A stretch of 64,000 nucleotides of DNA from Hyphomicrobiales bacterium. Lineage in GTDB: Bacteria > Pseudomonadota > Alphaproteobacteria > Rhizobiales > Rhizobiaceae. The DNA is taken from NCBI GenBank assembly GCA_900473175.1, contig UCKM01000006.1:166665-230664 (forward strand), in the 5' to 3' direction. A program made the translations under genes and the position numbers. Under the pieces are notes generated by a model. That model saw only the letters and a program-made list of their open reading frames with translations. It did no database searches and had not been told where the DNA came from. Numbering within the stretch: position 1 is the stretch's first letter; every line of letters begins with the position of its first letter. Shown piece after piece: positions 48,130 through 56,292 of this stretch.

Positions 48130-48176
48130 GAGAAAGTGCGTTCCTTATTTTCGGCAGAGCCGTTGCAAAATTCGGT

Positions 48177-49151
48177 TCACGATATTGATTGCAGACGAAA
48201 ATCACTGGATATCCTGAGTTCATCACCAAGCACTAATCGGCGCCAAAGCACGTGGGAATGTTCCGGCGTAATTGGCTCGACCACAAATAGGCCTTCATCG
48301 CACCAATCTTCCGCATCTAAATCGGTGCTCATTATCGTATGGGAAACGCTGAGAGGCTTTTCGAGCTCATGGATGTGGACGGTTGCAACAAGCGAGAGCT
48401 TTCCGAAAGACTGATTTAGTTCGACTTCGGTTCCATTGGTATCAACCGCCCTTTGATTAACCAGCACAGTCTCCTCAGCCGAACGAATTTGGCAAACGCC
48501 ATTCTTCAACGCTTTGTAGCTGAACTCCGCCATGTGCATAAGAAGCAGTATGCAAAGCGTTATTTTGTTACTCCGTAACGCAATTGCTTCGCGATTATAG
48601 CTAAAGCCATTCGTGTCCAAGGCTAGGCACATTCTGTCTAGGACTTCCTTTTGATCAAATATCGGCGTCCCTGAAATTACGCTCATCGTATGGACGATCG
48701 CATTCAACGTCTGGTGTGACAGTTTCCCTGGTATCAGCCTCGCGACTTGGCCTTGCACTTTGAAGCTGTTTTCAATCCTTGCGGCAAGGCGTTCCGGGCT
48801 AACGTCAAATTGCCGCAGATCGTCTAACTTGGCTCGCTTTGCCAGCAGAAAGAAAAGCCGTTTCACCCAAGACGGAAACGGTGCGGCAATATCGAACTGT
48901 GTAATGCCCGGCATCTGGTAAACCGCAAAAAACTTCATACGAAGAAACATCGTTTCCATCGCAGTGTTTGCGATGCCACGGTCACGTAGATCATTGTGGG
49001 CGACGAAGTCAGCAATTTCCTGAAAAAGGAGAAGCTTTTTCGTATATGGTCGCAACTTCATAAAGAGCCCGTCGACGTCATTCTCGTCGAACTCTCCGTC
49101 CTCAATTTTTCTCAGTATCTTTTCTACTTTACTTCTCTCGACGTGCTTCAA
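48177..49151 (-). CDS. Unknown 324-aa protein in the MauJ-like/AlbA_2 operon
   Basis: I do not recognise this protein. The N-terminal 220 residues look mostly helical (VEKILRKIEDGEFDENDVDGL; LLLFQEIADFVAHNDLRDRG; SFKVQGQVARLIPGKLSHQTLNAIVHTM), with a Lys-rich start. The last 100 residues look beta-rich. No signal peptide or clear membrane helix is seen. Its ATG overlaps the stop of the upstream MauJ-like gene by ATGA (49148-49151), so the two are translationally coupled and probably act together. Confidence 0.7.
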   Translation of the reverse strand: MKHVERSKVEKILRKIEDGEFDENDVDGLFMKLRPYTKKLLLFQEIADFVAHNDLRDRGIANTAMETMFLRMKFFAVYQMPGITQFDIAAPFPSWVKRLFFLLAKRAKLDDLRQFDVSPERLAARIENSFKVQGQVARLIPGKLSHQTLNAIVHTMSVISGTPIFDQKEVLDRMCLALDTNGFSYNREAIALRSNKITLCILLLMHMAEFSYKALKNGVCQIRSAEETVLVNQRAVDTNGTEVELNQSFGKLSLVATVHIHELEKPLSVSHTIMSTDLDAEDWCDEGLFVVEPITPEHSHVLWRRLVLGDELRISSDFRLQSIS

Positions 49152-50506
49152 AGTTGCGGCGCTCCGTCACGCTTTTCTGAAGCCCGTCGATCAGCTTCTG
49201 CCAGGGTATCCGCAATCATTTTCTCGAAGTTGTCATGCGTTGCGCCAGGATCGATGTTAAGTGGCAGATTAGCATCGCATCGGCCGAGAAGCTGACTAGC
49301 GTCCGCGTCCCAAACCTCCAATATTCCATTCATTGTGTAGTCGAGGTTGAATTGCTGGAGCGTCGCAACGTGCCTTGCGAAGGCTTCCGTACCGTCGTCG
49401 CGCATCCTGAAATTCAGATCGAGCTGTAGTCGTTCTTCCCCAAAATTTAACCGGATCGGTATCTCAGTATAGCCATCCTGACTTGAACAAAGCACCCAAG
49501 CGTGTCCAGCTCCGGACTGTACCACGCGCGCATTCATCGCTTGTAATGCCGGAGTTGGTTCATGGTAGGCAAGTCTAATGCTGAGACGCGGGATGGCCGG
49601 CCACTCCTCAGCGGTCAATCCCACGTCGATAAGCTTCGCCAATCGATCGTTACCGAAAATAGGCTTGAAACCGGCGAGCTCATACAAATGCTCGCGATAG
49701 ACGGTCATGCTAGATTTTATCCCGAAGTGATGCTCGATCGCGAATTCCGCCAAGGCCTTCACAACAGGGAGATCATCGCGGAGACGACGCAGGTCTTTGG
49801 GGTCCTCTGGATCGGCCGTAGGATCGCCACCAGCGTGCGCTACCGCGCAGCGATTTGAGCCGTATAGATACCGGCCAATGTCCTCGCCAGCATTCCTGAG
49901 TTGTTGAATACGCGGCTCAGTTCCATACCCTTTGATTAGTGGAATAGCAGCGCTAATCCACGCTTCCTGAGCTTTTCCGGTTCGCAGGAAGATATTAAGC
50001 ACCTTAAAGAAACTTAGACACTGATACGCGACTTCATTTAGTCCAAGCCCTTCTCTGTAGAAAGCCAACGCCAAACGCTCGTTTCGACCTTGTGGGTCTG
50101 GCAGGTATGGGCAGTAGAAATCTCGTACTACGGACCTCGGGCCCGTAAAGCCCACGGTAGGCCGAGGAATATTGCCGCCTGACCAATCGTTTACGCGGAT
50201 CGCGCGACCCCCAACCCACGTCAAAGAGCTAAGAAAATGAGAAATTATAACCTGACCAGCCTCAAAGGCTTCTCCTTCTGAAAGTTCGATAGCAACCGCC
50301 GGATATGAGTTTGTGGGGTTGTCGCCCTCAGTCCTTGCCATCGGAAGCATGAATATGGATCGTTCACGAAAGACGATTTCCTCGACTTTTGCGGGCCAAC
50401 CCCAGTCTGTAAGTACGCAGGCAACTACCCATTCGCCCCGTTTTGCCAGTGGGCCGGCAAAGATTTCGCTCAGCGTGGGAACCGGCAGCCTTAAGGTGTC
50501 GAACAT
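49148..50506 (-). CDS. MauJ-like protein with HEPN-type Rx4H motif
   Basis: A 452-aa protein. The middle part (about 140-265) resembles proteins labelled MauJ and reads like an all-helical HEPN module: LNEVAYQCLSFFKVLNIFLR, then EDIGRYLYGSNRCAVAHAGG, in which R219-x4-H224 matches the RNase-type Rx4-6H motif, then LRRLRDDLPVVKALAEFAIE. The N-terminal 130 residues are mixed alpha/beta, the C-terminal third beta-rich (ELNFGEE..LDLNF). HEPN activity as an RNase toxin is inference from the motif. GGGAGG precedes the ATG. There is no methylamine gene nearby, so a metabolic MauJ role is unlikely. Confidence 0.7.
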   Translation of the reverse strand: MFDTLRLPVPTLSEIFAGPLAKRGEWVVACVLTDWGWPAKVEEIVFRERSIFMLPMARTEGDNPTNSYPAVAIELSEGEAFEAGQVIISHFLSSLTWVGGRAIRVNDWSGGNIPRPTVGFTGPRSVVRDFYCPYLPDPQGRNERLALAFYREGLGLNEVAYQCLSFFKVLNIFLRTGKAQEAWISAAIPLIKGYGTEPRIQQLRNAGEDIGRYLYGSNRCAVAHAGGDPTADPEDPKDLRRLRDDLPVVKALAEFAIEHHFGIKSSMTVYREHLYELAGFKPIFGNDRLAKLIDVGLTAEEWPAIPRLSIRLAYHEPTPALQAMNARVVQSGAGHAWVLCSSQDGYTEIPIRLNFGEERLQLDLNFRMRDDGTEAFARHVATLQQFNLDYTMNGILEVWDADASQLLGRCDANLPLNIDPGATHDNFEKMIADTLAEADRRASEKRDGAPQL

Positions 50507-50559
50507 CTACGGCCTCCCTCTCGCCAAAAGCGAACCGCCAGTTGTATAATGAAAGCTCA

Positions 50560-50838
50560 TCAATTGGCGATAATGCATGAGTATCGATCCGCCGGATATC
50601 GCTGCGTATACATCGCGGCCACTTCATCGCAGAATTTATAGTCATCTAGGAAACCAAATATCACGCTAACCCTTTCAAGGTCGCCAAACGCATTGTGCTT
50701 CACGAGCCAAATGTCAGCGCTCGTCCCGTACCTGTTGGCCTGAACGAACTTTTCCCATTTTGCTTGTTGGCCTTGCAGGCTACTGTCGTTGCATGCGGCC
50801 AGTAGCAGCAAACAAACAACGCTGAATATCATCCTCAT
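50560..50838 (-). CDS. Small putative lipoprotein
   Basis: A 92-aa protein starting MRMIFSVVCLLLLAACNDSS: a short signal peptide with the lipobox LAAC (lipidated Cys16). The mature part, about 76 residues, contains two further cysteines (YKFCDEVAAMY, RYSCIIAN) that may pair. It lies 53 bases upstream of the MauJ-like gene on the same strand and may be the first gene of that transcript. Function unknown. Confidence 0.7.
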   Translation of the reverse strand: MRMIFSVVCLLLLAACNDSSLQGQQAKWEKFVQANRYGTSADIWLVKHNAFGDLERVSVIFGFLDDYKFCDEVAAMYTQRYPADRYSCIIAN

Positions 50839-51320
50839 GCATTGATCCGATCATTTCTTATACGGCGAACCTCTGTGTATCGGATTTTGGTTAATAAGCG
50901 GGGGATGATCGGACCACGCCACACGATCGGTGGTGTCACCCTTCCATCACTCAGGTAGCTGTATTCTGATCATCCTGACCGCCACACTTGCCCCCAATAA
51001 CCGGCGGTCAGCCTTGGGAGGAGCAAGAGGCAGCAAGGTCCCCCACCCTGTTAGCGTTTCTCTCCTCCTCTTTTTGGAGGCAAGCGAATGCGCCTCGCAG
51101 CAAAATAAAAATAAACAAAATCCCTTTTGGAGGACGTCCGGGTGTACCCTGTTCCGGCTGACCGCGAAGGCTACTCCTACGCCCTGCCTTCCGGCTCGGC
51201 CATCTGGAGGAGCGGCGCACAAAAAGGCAGAAGCTTCCCCAAGCCCTGCCTCGTCTCTCCTCCTTTTTCGAAAGCTAAAACGCGACAGTTTCCTCACGAT
51301 TGGGCATCTGGCGTTCCTCC
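50839..51320. other. GC-rich, probably non-coding block inside the element
   Basis: About 480 bases between two minus-strand genes. The stretch 50930-51300 is much more GC- and pyrimidine-rich than its neighbours and contains repeated TCTCTCCTCC and TTTTGGAGG words able to pair (for example CTCC...GGAG around 51065-51085). ORFs on both strands exist but have Arg/Leu/Ser-rich, frame-shadow composition and no ribosome sites. I make no gene call; a structured RNA or inserted repeat is possible. Confidence 0.4.
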
Positions 51321-51725
51321 CTATCTGATCTTCTGACCCATCCTCATATGGCTCTCGAACTTTGGGAGCATAGCTGTAAATTTTTTATGGAGTTGAGTGT
51401 GTGCATGTGGGTCGCCCGTCTCTATTTTGACGCATAAGGTGTGAACTTCCTCAAGGTCGGTGAGAATATCAGGACCAAACAGAAACCGGCCTCTCGCTAT
51501 TAATTCATTTGGCAATCCGGGGTCAGATAGCTCATTTCGGGAACCGCCTTTACTGGCGACCTCTCTGACGTCCATGAACAATTGAAACCGTCGATCAAAT
51601 AGATCGAGCACGAACTTATTGTGAGCCGTGCGCCACTGGAAGTAGGCTATTACCCCCAAGCCAATTGCAATTATCGCAGTGATCACTCCTTGCACGATAG
51701 CGAAGTAGTAAGGCACGTCCGACAT
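51321..51725 (-). CDS. Small membrane-anchored protein of the element
   Basis: A 134-aa protein with one N-terminal transmembrane helix (YFAIVQGVITAIIAIGLGVIAYF) followed by a cytosolic domain: QWRTAHNKFVLDLFDRRFQLFMDVREV and a helical C-terminus. Proteins with this YFQWRTAHNKFVLDLFDRRF start occur in many genomic islands, as I recall; function is unknown. It is divergent from the 77-aa gene. Confidence 0.72.
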   Translation of the reverse strand: MSDVPYYFAIVQGVITAIIAIGLGVIAYFQWRTAHNKFVLDLFDRRFQLFMDVREVASKGGSRNELSDPGLPNELIARGRFLFGPDILTDLEEVHTLCVKIETGDPHAHTQLHKKFTAMLPKFESHMRMGQKIR

Positions 51726-51831
51726 GAGGATCGATCTCCCGTTTCGGTGACGCGATCATACCAAAGGCCGATGAACGATGTCGCAAGATTTGGACTTTTC
51801 CCGGATAAACCGGGGATGCGGGTACTTTGGC

Positions 51832-52283
51832 GCTGACCAATATCGACGTGCTATAACGGGCCTTCGTGCGCGGCAAAACCCGATGCCAGAGCGAGCTCAG
51901 CCTCCTGCCTGCTGCTATTTAGGAGAAGACACATGCCGTATTTCACTGTTACGCTAACGAACGGCGATACCATTATCGTCGGCGATGATCTGGAGCATGA
52001 CAGCATTGGGCCAATGCTTGCTCAAGAAGGCTATTGGACGACAAATCTGGTCGGACGCGATAAAGAAACCAAAATAACTCTGATGCTCCGTGGAGTGGCA
52101 ACCATCGAGCCAAACTTCAACCCGCATACGCAAATTGCGGACCATATTCTAGGTGAGGACTACTAAGTTCTGGCATCGCGGTCGTGACGCTGCGCTGACC
52201 CCATATTGGTGCGGATCGGGGTCTATCACTTATCCGGAGTGGGGTCGGCGACGACGCGGCTGACCCATATCGATGTGCTACAA
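51832..52283. repeat. Pair of 25-bp imperfect direct repeats flanking a small gene
   Basis: 51832-51856 and 52259-52283 match at 22 of 25 positions (GCTGACC-n-ATATCGA-n-GTGCTA-n-AA). They lie 427 bases apart, on either side of the 77-aa gene. A weaker third copy starts near 52192. They may be regulatory sites or duplication scars. Confidence 0.55.
51933..52166 (+). CDS. Unrecognised 77-aa protein
   Basis: A short acidic protein, MPYFTVTLTNGDTIIVGDDL..., predicted to be beta-rich at the N-terminus and ending NPHTQIADHILGEDY. A strong ribosome site (AGGAGAAG) precedes ATG 51933, which supports expression. It is flanked by imperfect direct repeats. No family recognised. Confidence 0.65.
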   Translation: MPYFTVTLTNGDTIIVGDDLEHDSIGPMLAQEGYWTTNLVGRDKETKITLMLRGVATIEPNFNPHTQIADHILGEDY

Positions 52284-52436
52284 AGATAACCCCTTAGAAG
52301 AGTTCAAAAATTGATCGCCCAACGATTTTTGCCACTAATCCAGCGAAATCTAGCGCGTTGGTATTTTTGTTGGTATCGCCCGAATTTAAATTACATTTAA
52401 TCAATTATATCAATCCACTAGGCTGTACATTTGACG

Positions 52437-52451
52437 CCTCTTCTGGCACCA
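52437..52451 (+). repeat. Degenerate copy of the tRNA-Leu 3' end
   Basis: CCTCTTCTGGCACCA matches the last 16 bases of tRNA-Leu (40885-40900) with one G missing. It lies 42 bases before the right 38-bp repeat, almost the tRNA-to-repeat distance at the left end, which marks the right attachment region. Confidence 0.75.
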
Positions 52452-52493
52452 TATTCCCGTTTTACACCGTCCAGAACGGTATTGAAAATAGAC

Positions 52494-52531
52494 AAAAAGC
52501 CCGGTTTTCCGGGCTTTTTTGTTGCTTTGGT
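52494..52531 (+). repeat. Right 38-bp direct repeat (attR candidate) containing a terminator
   Basis: Exact copy of 40942-40979, including the 11-bp terminator stem. The 42 bases before it also resemble the left side in scattered positions (GTCCA...GAAA.TA), suggesting a diverged attachment region rather than a chance terminator match. Confidence 0.85.
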
Positions 52532-52717
52532 CTGCCTCGAGCTTCTGACCGCCCATGGCGGACATATCGCGTTGGCCACGGTGACAGGCGGCTTTTGTGT
52601 CTCGATCTACTTTCGGAGACACATTTAGGGCCTTTCCTGCCAACTCCATCTGAGGCAGCATTCACAGCGTTCCGCTAATTCGCATGTCCTGCAACAGCAG
52701 TTAAGACGGAGGCCATT

Positions 52718-53512
52718 ATGAACATCGATCTGACTGGTAAAACTGCCATCGTGACCGGTTCAACCGGCGGCATAGGCTTGGCGATAGCCAAAGGACTGGC
52801 ACGCGCCGGCGCCGAAACTGTCTTGAATGGCCGCACCCAGGCCAGTGTTGACAAGGCGATGGTGCAACTCGGCGAGGAGGTCCCCGAGGCAAAACTGCGC
52901 GGCGTTGCAGCCGATGTCGGTAGGGCTGAGGGCTGCGCTGCACTTCTTGCCGCTGAACCATCGGCCGACATTCTTGTCAACAATGTCGGCATTTTCGGAC
53001 CACAGGATTTCTTCGAGACGCCCGACGAGGAGTGGGAACGCTTCTTTGCCGTGAATGTCATGTCGGGGGTTCGCCTCTCACGGGCCTACATGCCTGCCAT
53101 GGTCGAAAGAGGTTGGGGCCGTGTGATCTTCCTGTCGTCTGAATCAGGCTTGAACATCCCCGCGGACATGATCCATTACGGTGTCACCAAGACGGCTGAT
53201 CTGGCATTGTCGCGCGGTCTGGCCAAGCGCATGGCAGGCACGAACGTGACGGTGAATGCGGTCCTGCCTGGCCCCACTCTTTCAGAGGGTGTTCGCGAAA
53301 TGCTTCGCGCGGATCAGGAAAGAACCGGCAAACCAATGGAAGACGTCGCGGCCGATTTTGTCGCCGCGAACCGTTCCAGTTCGATCATACGACGTGCTGC
53401 GACAGTGGAGGAGGTGGCAAATATGGTGGTCTATGTCGCGTCACCCCTGTCCTCGGCGACGACCGGCGCAGCGCTCAGAGTGGACGGGGGCGTGGTCGAT
53501 ACCATCGCCTGA
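52718..53512 (+). CDS. SDR family oxidoreductase
   Basis: Classical short-chain dehydrogenase of 264 aa with cofactor motif TGSTGGIGLAIAKGLARAGA, NNVGIFG, catalytic Ser in IFLSSESGLNIP and catalytic Y-x3-K in MIHYGVTKTADL, so the full active site is present. It probably uses NADP, since Arg/Asn residues follow the second strand (LNGRTQ). The substrate is unknown. GGAGG lies 10 bases before ATG 52718. It is the first gene outside the right end of the element. Confidence 0.93.
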   Translation: MNIDLTGKTAIVTGSTGGIGLAIAKGLARAGAETVLNGRTQASVDKAMVQLGEEVPEAKLRGVAADVGRAEGCAALLAAEPSADILVNNVGIFGPQDFFETPDEEWERFFAVNVMSGVRLSRAYMPAMVERGWGRVIFLSSESGLNIPADMIHYGVTKTADLALSRGLAKRMAGTNVTVNAVLPGPTLSEGVREMLRADQERTGKPMEDVAADFVAANRSSSIIRRAATVEEVANMVVYVASPLSSATTGAALRVDGGVVDTIA

Positions 53513-53618
53513 GCTTTTCCTTATTGCCTCCTGGCTGATGCTCAGTAGTCGAACGCGAGTGTCACGGATAGTATCGCCGCATTGACTGCACCGTAGCTAG
53601 AAGCGAGGATGAAATGCG

Positions 53619-54569
53619 ATGTCCGAAACGCGCCGAAAGCTGACAACCATCTTCTCTGCCGACGTTCAGGACTACACGCGCCTGATGCGGACCGATGAAG
53701 AAGGGACGCTTGCCACGTTGAAGCACTATCGCGATGCCATGGCACGCCTCATCCGGGCGCATGACGGGCGCGTTGTCAACACCTGGGGCGATGGGCTCAT
53801 CGCCGAATTTCCAAGTGTCGTCGAGGCAGTGCGCACAGCGGTCGACGTTCAGAACGAGTTGGCCGGCTATAATGCCACACGTCCAAGCGACACGCGCATG
53901 TTGTTTCGGATCGGCATCAATCTTGGCGATGTAATCGCCGAAGGCGATGACATCTATGGCGACGGGGTCAACATCGCAGCACGTCTTCAGGCCTCTGCCG
54001 CAGCGGGCGGGATCGTCATCTCGAATACGGTTTACGATCAGGTCCGCAACAAGGTGGCCGTCGGCTTCGAATTTCTTGGCGAGCTTGCAGTCAAGAACAT
54101 CGATGGAGGCGTTGCGAGCTACGCGGTCCGGATCGGGATTCCGGACGACGGTGTATCGGCGGCAATCCATGCCGGTGCCCGAAGCCGGCAAACTGTGCCG
54201 ACAGACACGGAACCGCATCGTGTCGCTCAGACGAGCATGGAGCCGTCAAGATCAAATCTCCGGTGGCTGGGCGCGCTTGCAATCATTGCGGCCGGCCTGG
54301 TTAGCGTAAACCTTCTTTCCTGGAGCGGCGTATTCTGGGCGCAGTGGCCATTGCTCGGCCTCGCCATACTCGCAGCACTTTTTTGGGTGCGCGGGACCAG
54401 CCGGTTGAACCGGAAAGTCGCCACCCTTGCCGTGATCGGGCTGGGCATTGTCGGGATCAACCTTTTGTCCTGGGAGGGAACCTTCTGGGCCATATGGCCG
54501 CTCCTGGGATTAGCTGTTCTTACGGCGCTTCGGTGGGTCATGCGCTCACACAACAGCATCCGGGGTTGA
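53619..54569 (+). CDS. Class III adenylate/guanylate cyclase with duplicated membrane tail
   Basis: A 316-aa protein. Residues about 8-165 are a class III cyclase homology domain: IFSADVQDYTRLM (first metal Asp15), NTWGDGLIAEF (second Asp, about 58), GINLGDVIAEGDDIYGDGVNIAARLQ with the transition-state Asn/Arg. After a linker the C-terminus has two tandem copies of a two-helix unit sharing NLLSWxGxFWAxWPLLGLAxL, which anchors it in the membrane. It probably makes cAMP; nucleotide specificity cannot be fixed by eye. It ends 6 bases before the convergent epimerase gene. A possible cAMP-binding antiporter lies 1.7 kb downstream. Confidence 0.9.
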   Translation: MSETRRKLTTIFSADVQDYTRLMRTDEEGTLATLKHYRDAMARLIRAHDGRVVNTWGDGLIAEFPSVVEAVRTAVDVQNELAGYNATRPSDTRMLFRIGINLGDVIAEGDDIYGDGVNIAARLQASAAAGGIVISNTVYDQVRNKVAVGFEFLGELAVKNIDGGVASYAVRIGIPDDGVSAAIHAGARSRQTVPTDTEPHRVAQTSMEPSRSNLRWLGALAIIAAGLVSVNLLSWSGVFWAQWPLLGLAILAALFWVRGTSRLNRKVATLAVIGLGIVGINLLSWEGTFWAIWPLLGLAVLTALRWVMRSHNSIRG

Positions 54570-54575
54570 TTCGGG

Positions 54576-55532
54576 CTAAAGCTTTCTTGCCGCTTCGATC
54601 AGGCCACTGATTGTCTCCTCGCGCGGAAAGGCGCCGAAAAGTCTGGTCTTCAATGTGACGTCGATCTGCAGCGAACCGATCAGCCGTTCCGCATCGCGCG
54701 TACGCCCAACCATGCGCGCTGCTAACAGCAACAAGGCCGGTGGAACGGCAAACAGCCGTGCCGAGGTGCCCATGCCTTCGGCAAAGGCGCGCACGAGCTC
54801 TGGCGTGGAAAGGTCGTTGCCGTCGGCCAGAAGCACAGTTTTGCCAGCGGCTTCGGGCAGTCGCGCCGCGCTGCAGATGATCGCCGCGAGATGACCGACA
54901 TTCAGCAAACTGCGGCGATTATGTATTGCGGCAAACGGCAGCGGCACTCCGGTGCGGATGAGCCGCATCAGCCGTTCGAGATTGCCCGGATTGCCGGGTC
55001 CGTAAACCAGTACCGGGCGCAGGATGACCAACTCCATACCGGTCTCGAGCGCTATACCGGCAAGGGCCTGTTCTGCCTGCCATTTGCTTTTCGCATATTC
55101 GCTCGCCGGATCGGGCTGGTCGGCCTCGGTGAATGGCCGTCCGGAAAAATCGCCGATGACCCCGGCGGAGCTGACAAAGACGAACCGTTTTACCCCCGCG
55201 ACCGCGGCTTGGCGTGCCAGCCGGACAGTTGCATCGACATTGACGCTGCGAAACAAATCGGCGGATGCGTGCGGGCTTTCGCCAGTCTGGTGCGCGCGGG
55301 CGGCAAGGTGTGCGACGACATTCGTGCCGGCCAGGAGCGTCTTCCAGTCAGACACAGCGACAATATCTCCGGCGGCAACAATCGAAAGACGCTCGCCCGG
55401 CTCAAGGGTGCTGTCCGTCTTTGACCGAACCGCGGCGCGCACGTACCAGCCTTCGGCCAGAAACCGTTTGACTGTCTCGCGACCAACGAAGCCGGTAGCG
55501 CCGGTTATGAAGACCAGAGGTGAATGGCTCAT
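54576..55532 (-). CDS. NAD-dependent epimerase/dehydratase family protein
   Basis: Extended SDR of 318 aa with VFITGATGFVGRETVKRFL, RFVFVSSAGVIGDF, the active-site YAKSKWQAEQAL (Y-x3-K) and RPVLVYGPGNPGNLERLMRL. It resembles UDP-glucose 4-epimerase-like enzymes of polysaccharide synthesis (WbpV/Gne-like). ATG 55532 (MSHSPLVFITG) is chosen on family length; the open frame extends 210 bases upstream without similarity. Confidence 0.92.
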   Translation of the reverse strand: MSHSPLVFITGATGFVGRETVKRFLAEGWYVRAAVRSKTDSTLEPGERLSIVAAGDIVAVSDWKTLLAGTNVVAHLAARAHQTGESPHASADLFRSVNVDATVRLARQAAVAGVKRFVFVSSAGVIGDFSGRPFTEADQPDPASEYAKSKWQAEQALAGIALETGMELVILRPVLVYGPGNPGNLERLMRLIRTGVPLPFAAIHNRRSLLNVGHLAAIICSAARLPEAAGKTVLLADGNDLSTPELVRAFAEGMGTSARLFAVPPALLLLAARMVGRTRDAERLIGSLQIDVTLKTRLFGAFPREETISGLIEAARKL

Positions 55533-56292
55533 CGCAACCAATGATTGCATGAGGTTGAGGAATGGCACAACCAGAATGTTGTGGATGTGAGGCGAGGTCC
55601 AATGGGCCCTTAGACTATGGGATAATTGCCGGCACTTTTGCCGGCAAGTAATCTGGTCGATGAGGCAGATCCAGTCGGAGGTGCAACCGGAAACCATCTG
55701 TGGCGAGCTCGTCAGGCACGCACTCGCGCGATTGAGCAGCAATTTGCGATGCGTTTCGAGATTTCACGAATGGATCGGGGCCGCGCTAGCGGCCTCTTTC
55801 AATTCTGGTCGTCATGGCATGCGGGAAACGGTCGGCTTCCGTTACCTGTTCGTCGGCAGCTGGCACGTTAGAAGGGTCAGCGTCCAACCAATCGTCATCC
55901 TGCACGGGCGGGCGATCATCGGCCTCGCCCTGATAAGCAAGCAGGGCCGCGGCAAACAGCGCCAGAAGGAGGGTAAGATCATGCATCTGACTATCCTCAT
56001 CCAACATGAGTGAACTCAGGACCACTGCTCCATCAGAACGGCGGTGGAATTCTCGCACCTAGTCTAGGCCAGCAATTGTTCAAATGGAGGCACAGCCCTG
56101 GCAATTGCAAGAACAAGGCTCACTTTCAATTTACCGGCCGTTGCGATTCTGTCGACCGTGCGAAGTTTGAAAATTTTAATGGCAGCATTCGGTCTTCAAG
56201 GATAGGTTGGTGACCTGAGGCGGTTACCGTCGGTTATTCAACCGTGGCGTGCCTCCCCCGAGAACAAACACCAAACCGATCGAAGGACGAAA
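55533..56292. other. Long intergenic region with one possible small gene
   Basis: About 760 bases between the epimerase (minus) and the antiporter (plus). A hairpin TTGCCGG/CCGGCAA (55626-55647) is present upstream of the epimerase gene. Apart from a possible 66-aa ORF (annotated separately), I see no coding signal. An AT-rich part near 56155-56190 may hold the antiporter promoter. Confidence 0.4.
55786..55986 (-). CDS. Possible small exported or membrane peptide
   Basis: A 66-aa ORF, MHDLTLLLALFAAALLAYQG followed by an acidic tail (EADDRPPVQDDDWLDADPSN). GAGGA lies 7 bases before ATG 55986, and the N-terminus is a plausible signal anchor. There is no family match from memory. It could be a chance ORF. 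Confidence 0.35.
   Translation of the reverse strand: MHDLTLLLALFAAALLAYQGEADDRPPVQDDDWLDADPSNVPAADEQVTEADRFPHAMTTRIERGR

Larger units (their letters stand above)
40942..52531. mobile_element. Integrated element next to tRNA-Leu(CAG), P4-integrase type
   Basis: About 11.55 kb bounded by perfect 38-bp direct repeats, with a tyrosine integrase immediately inside the left end, small AlpA/excisionase-like genes, a phage-protein remnant and accessory cargo. Near the right end, 52437-52451 repeats the tRNA 3' end (CCTCTTCTGGCACCA, one G fewer than in the tRNA) at almost the same distance from the terminator repeat (42 against 41 intervening bases), so the attachment region probably spans tRNA end to terminator. 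Parts of the right half are AT-richer than the flanks. No replication, packaging or conjugation genes are seen, so it is a satellite-like or decayed integrative element. Confidence 0.85.

Noticed and set aside
49148..50506. Genuine methylamine-utilisation MauJ
   Set aside because: No mau genes are present, and the protein is longer and sits in an island operon; only the central region resembles proteins bearing that label.
50930..51328. 132-aa plus-strand and 116-aa minus-strand ORFs in the GC-rich block
   Set aside because: Both have skewed composition from repeated CTCC/GGAG words and lack ribosome sites; treated as non-coding pending a search.
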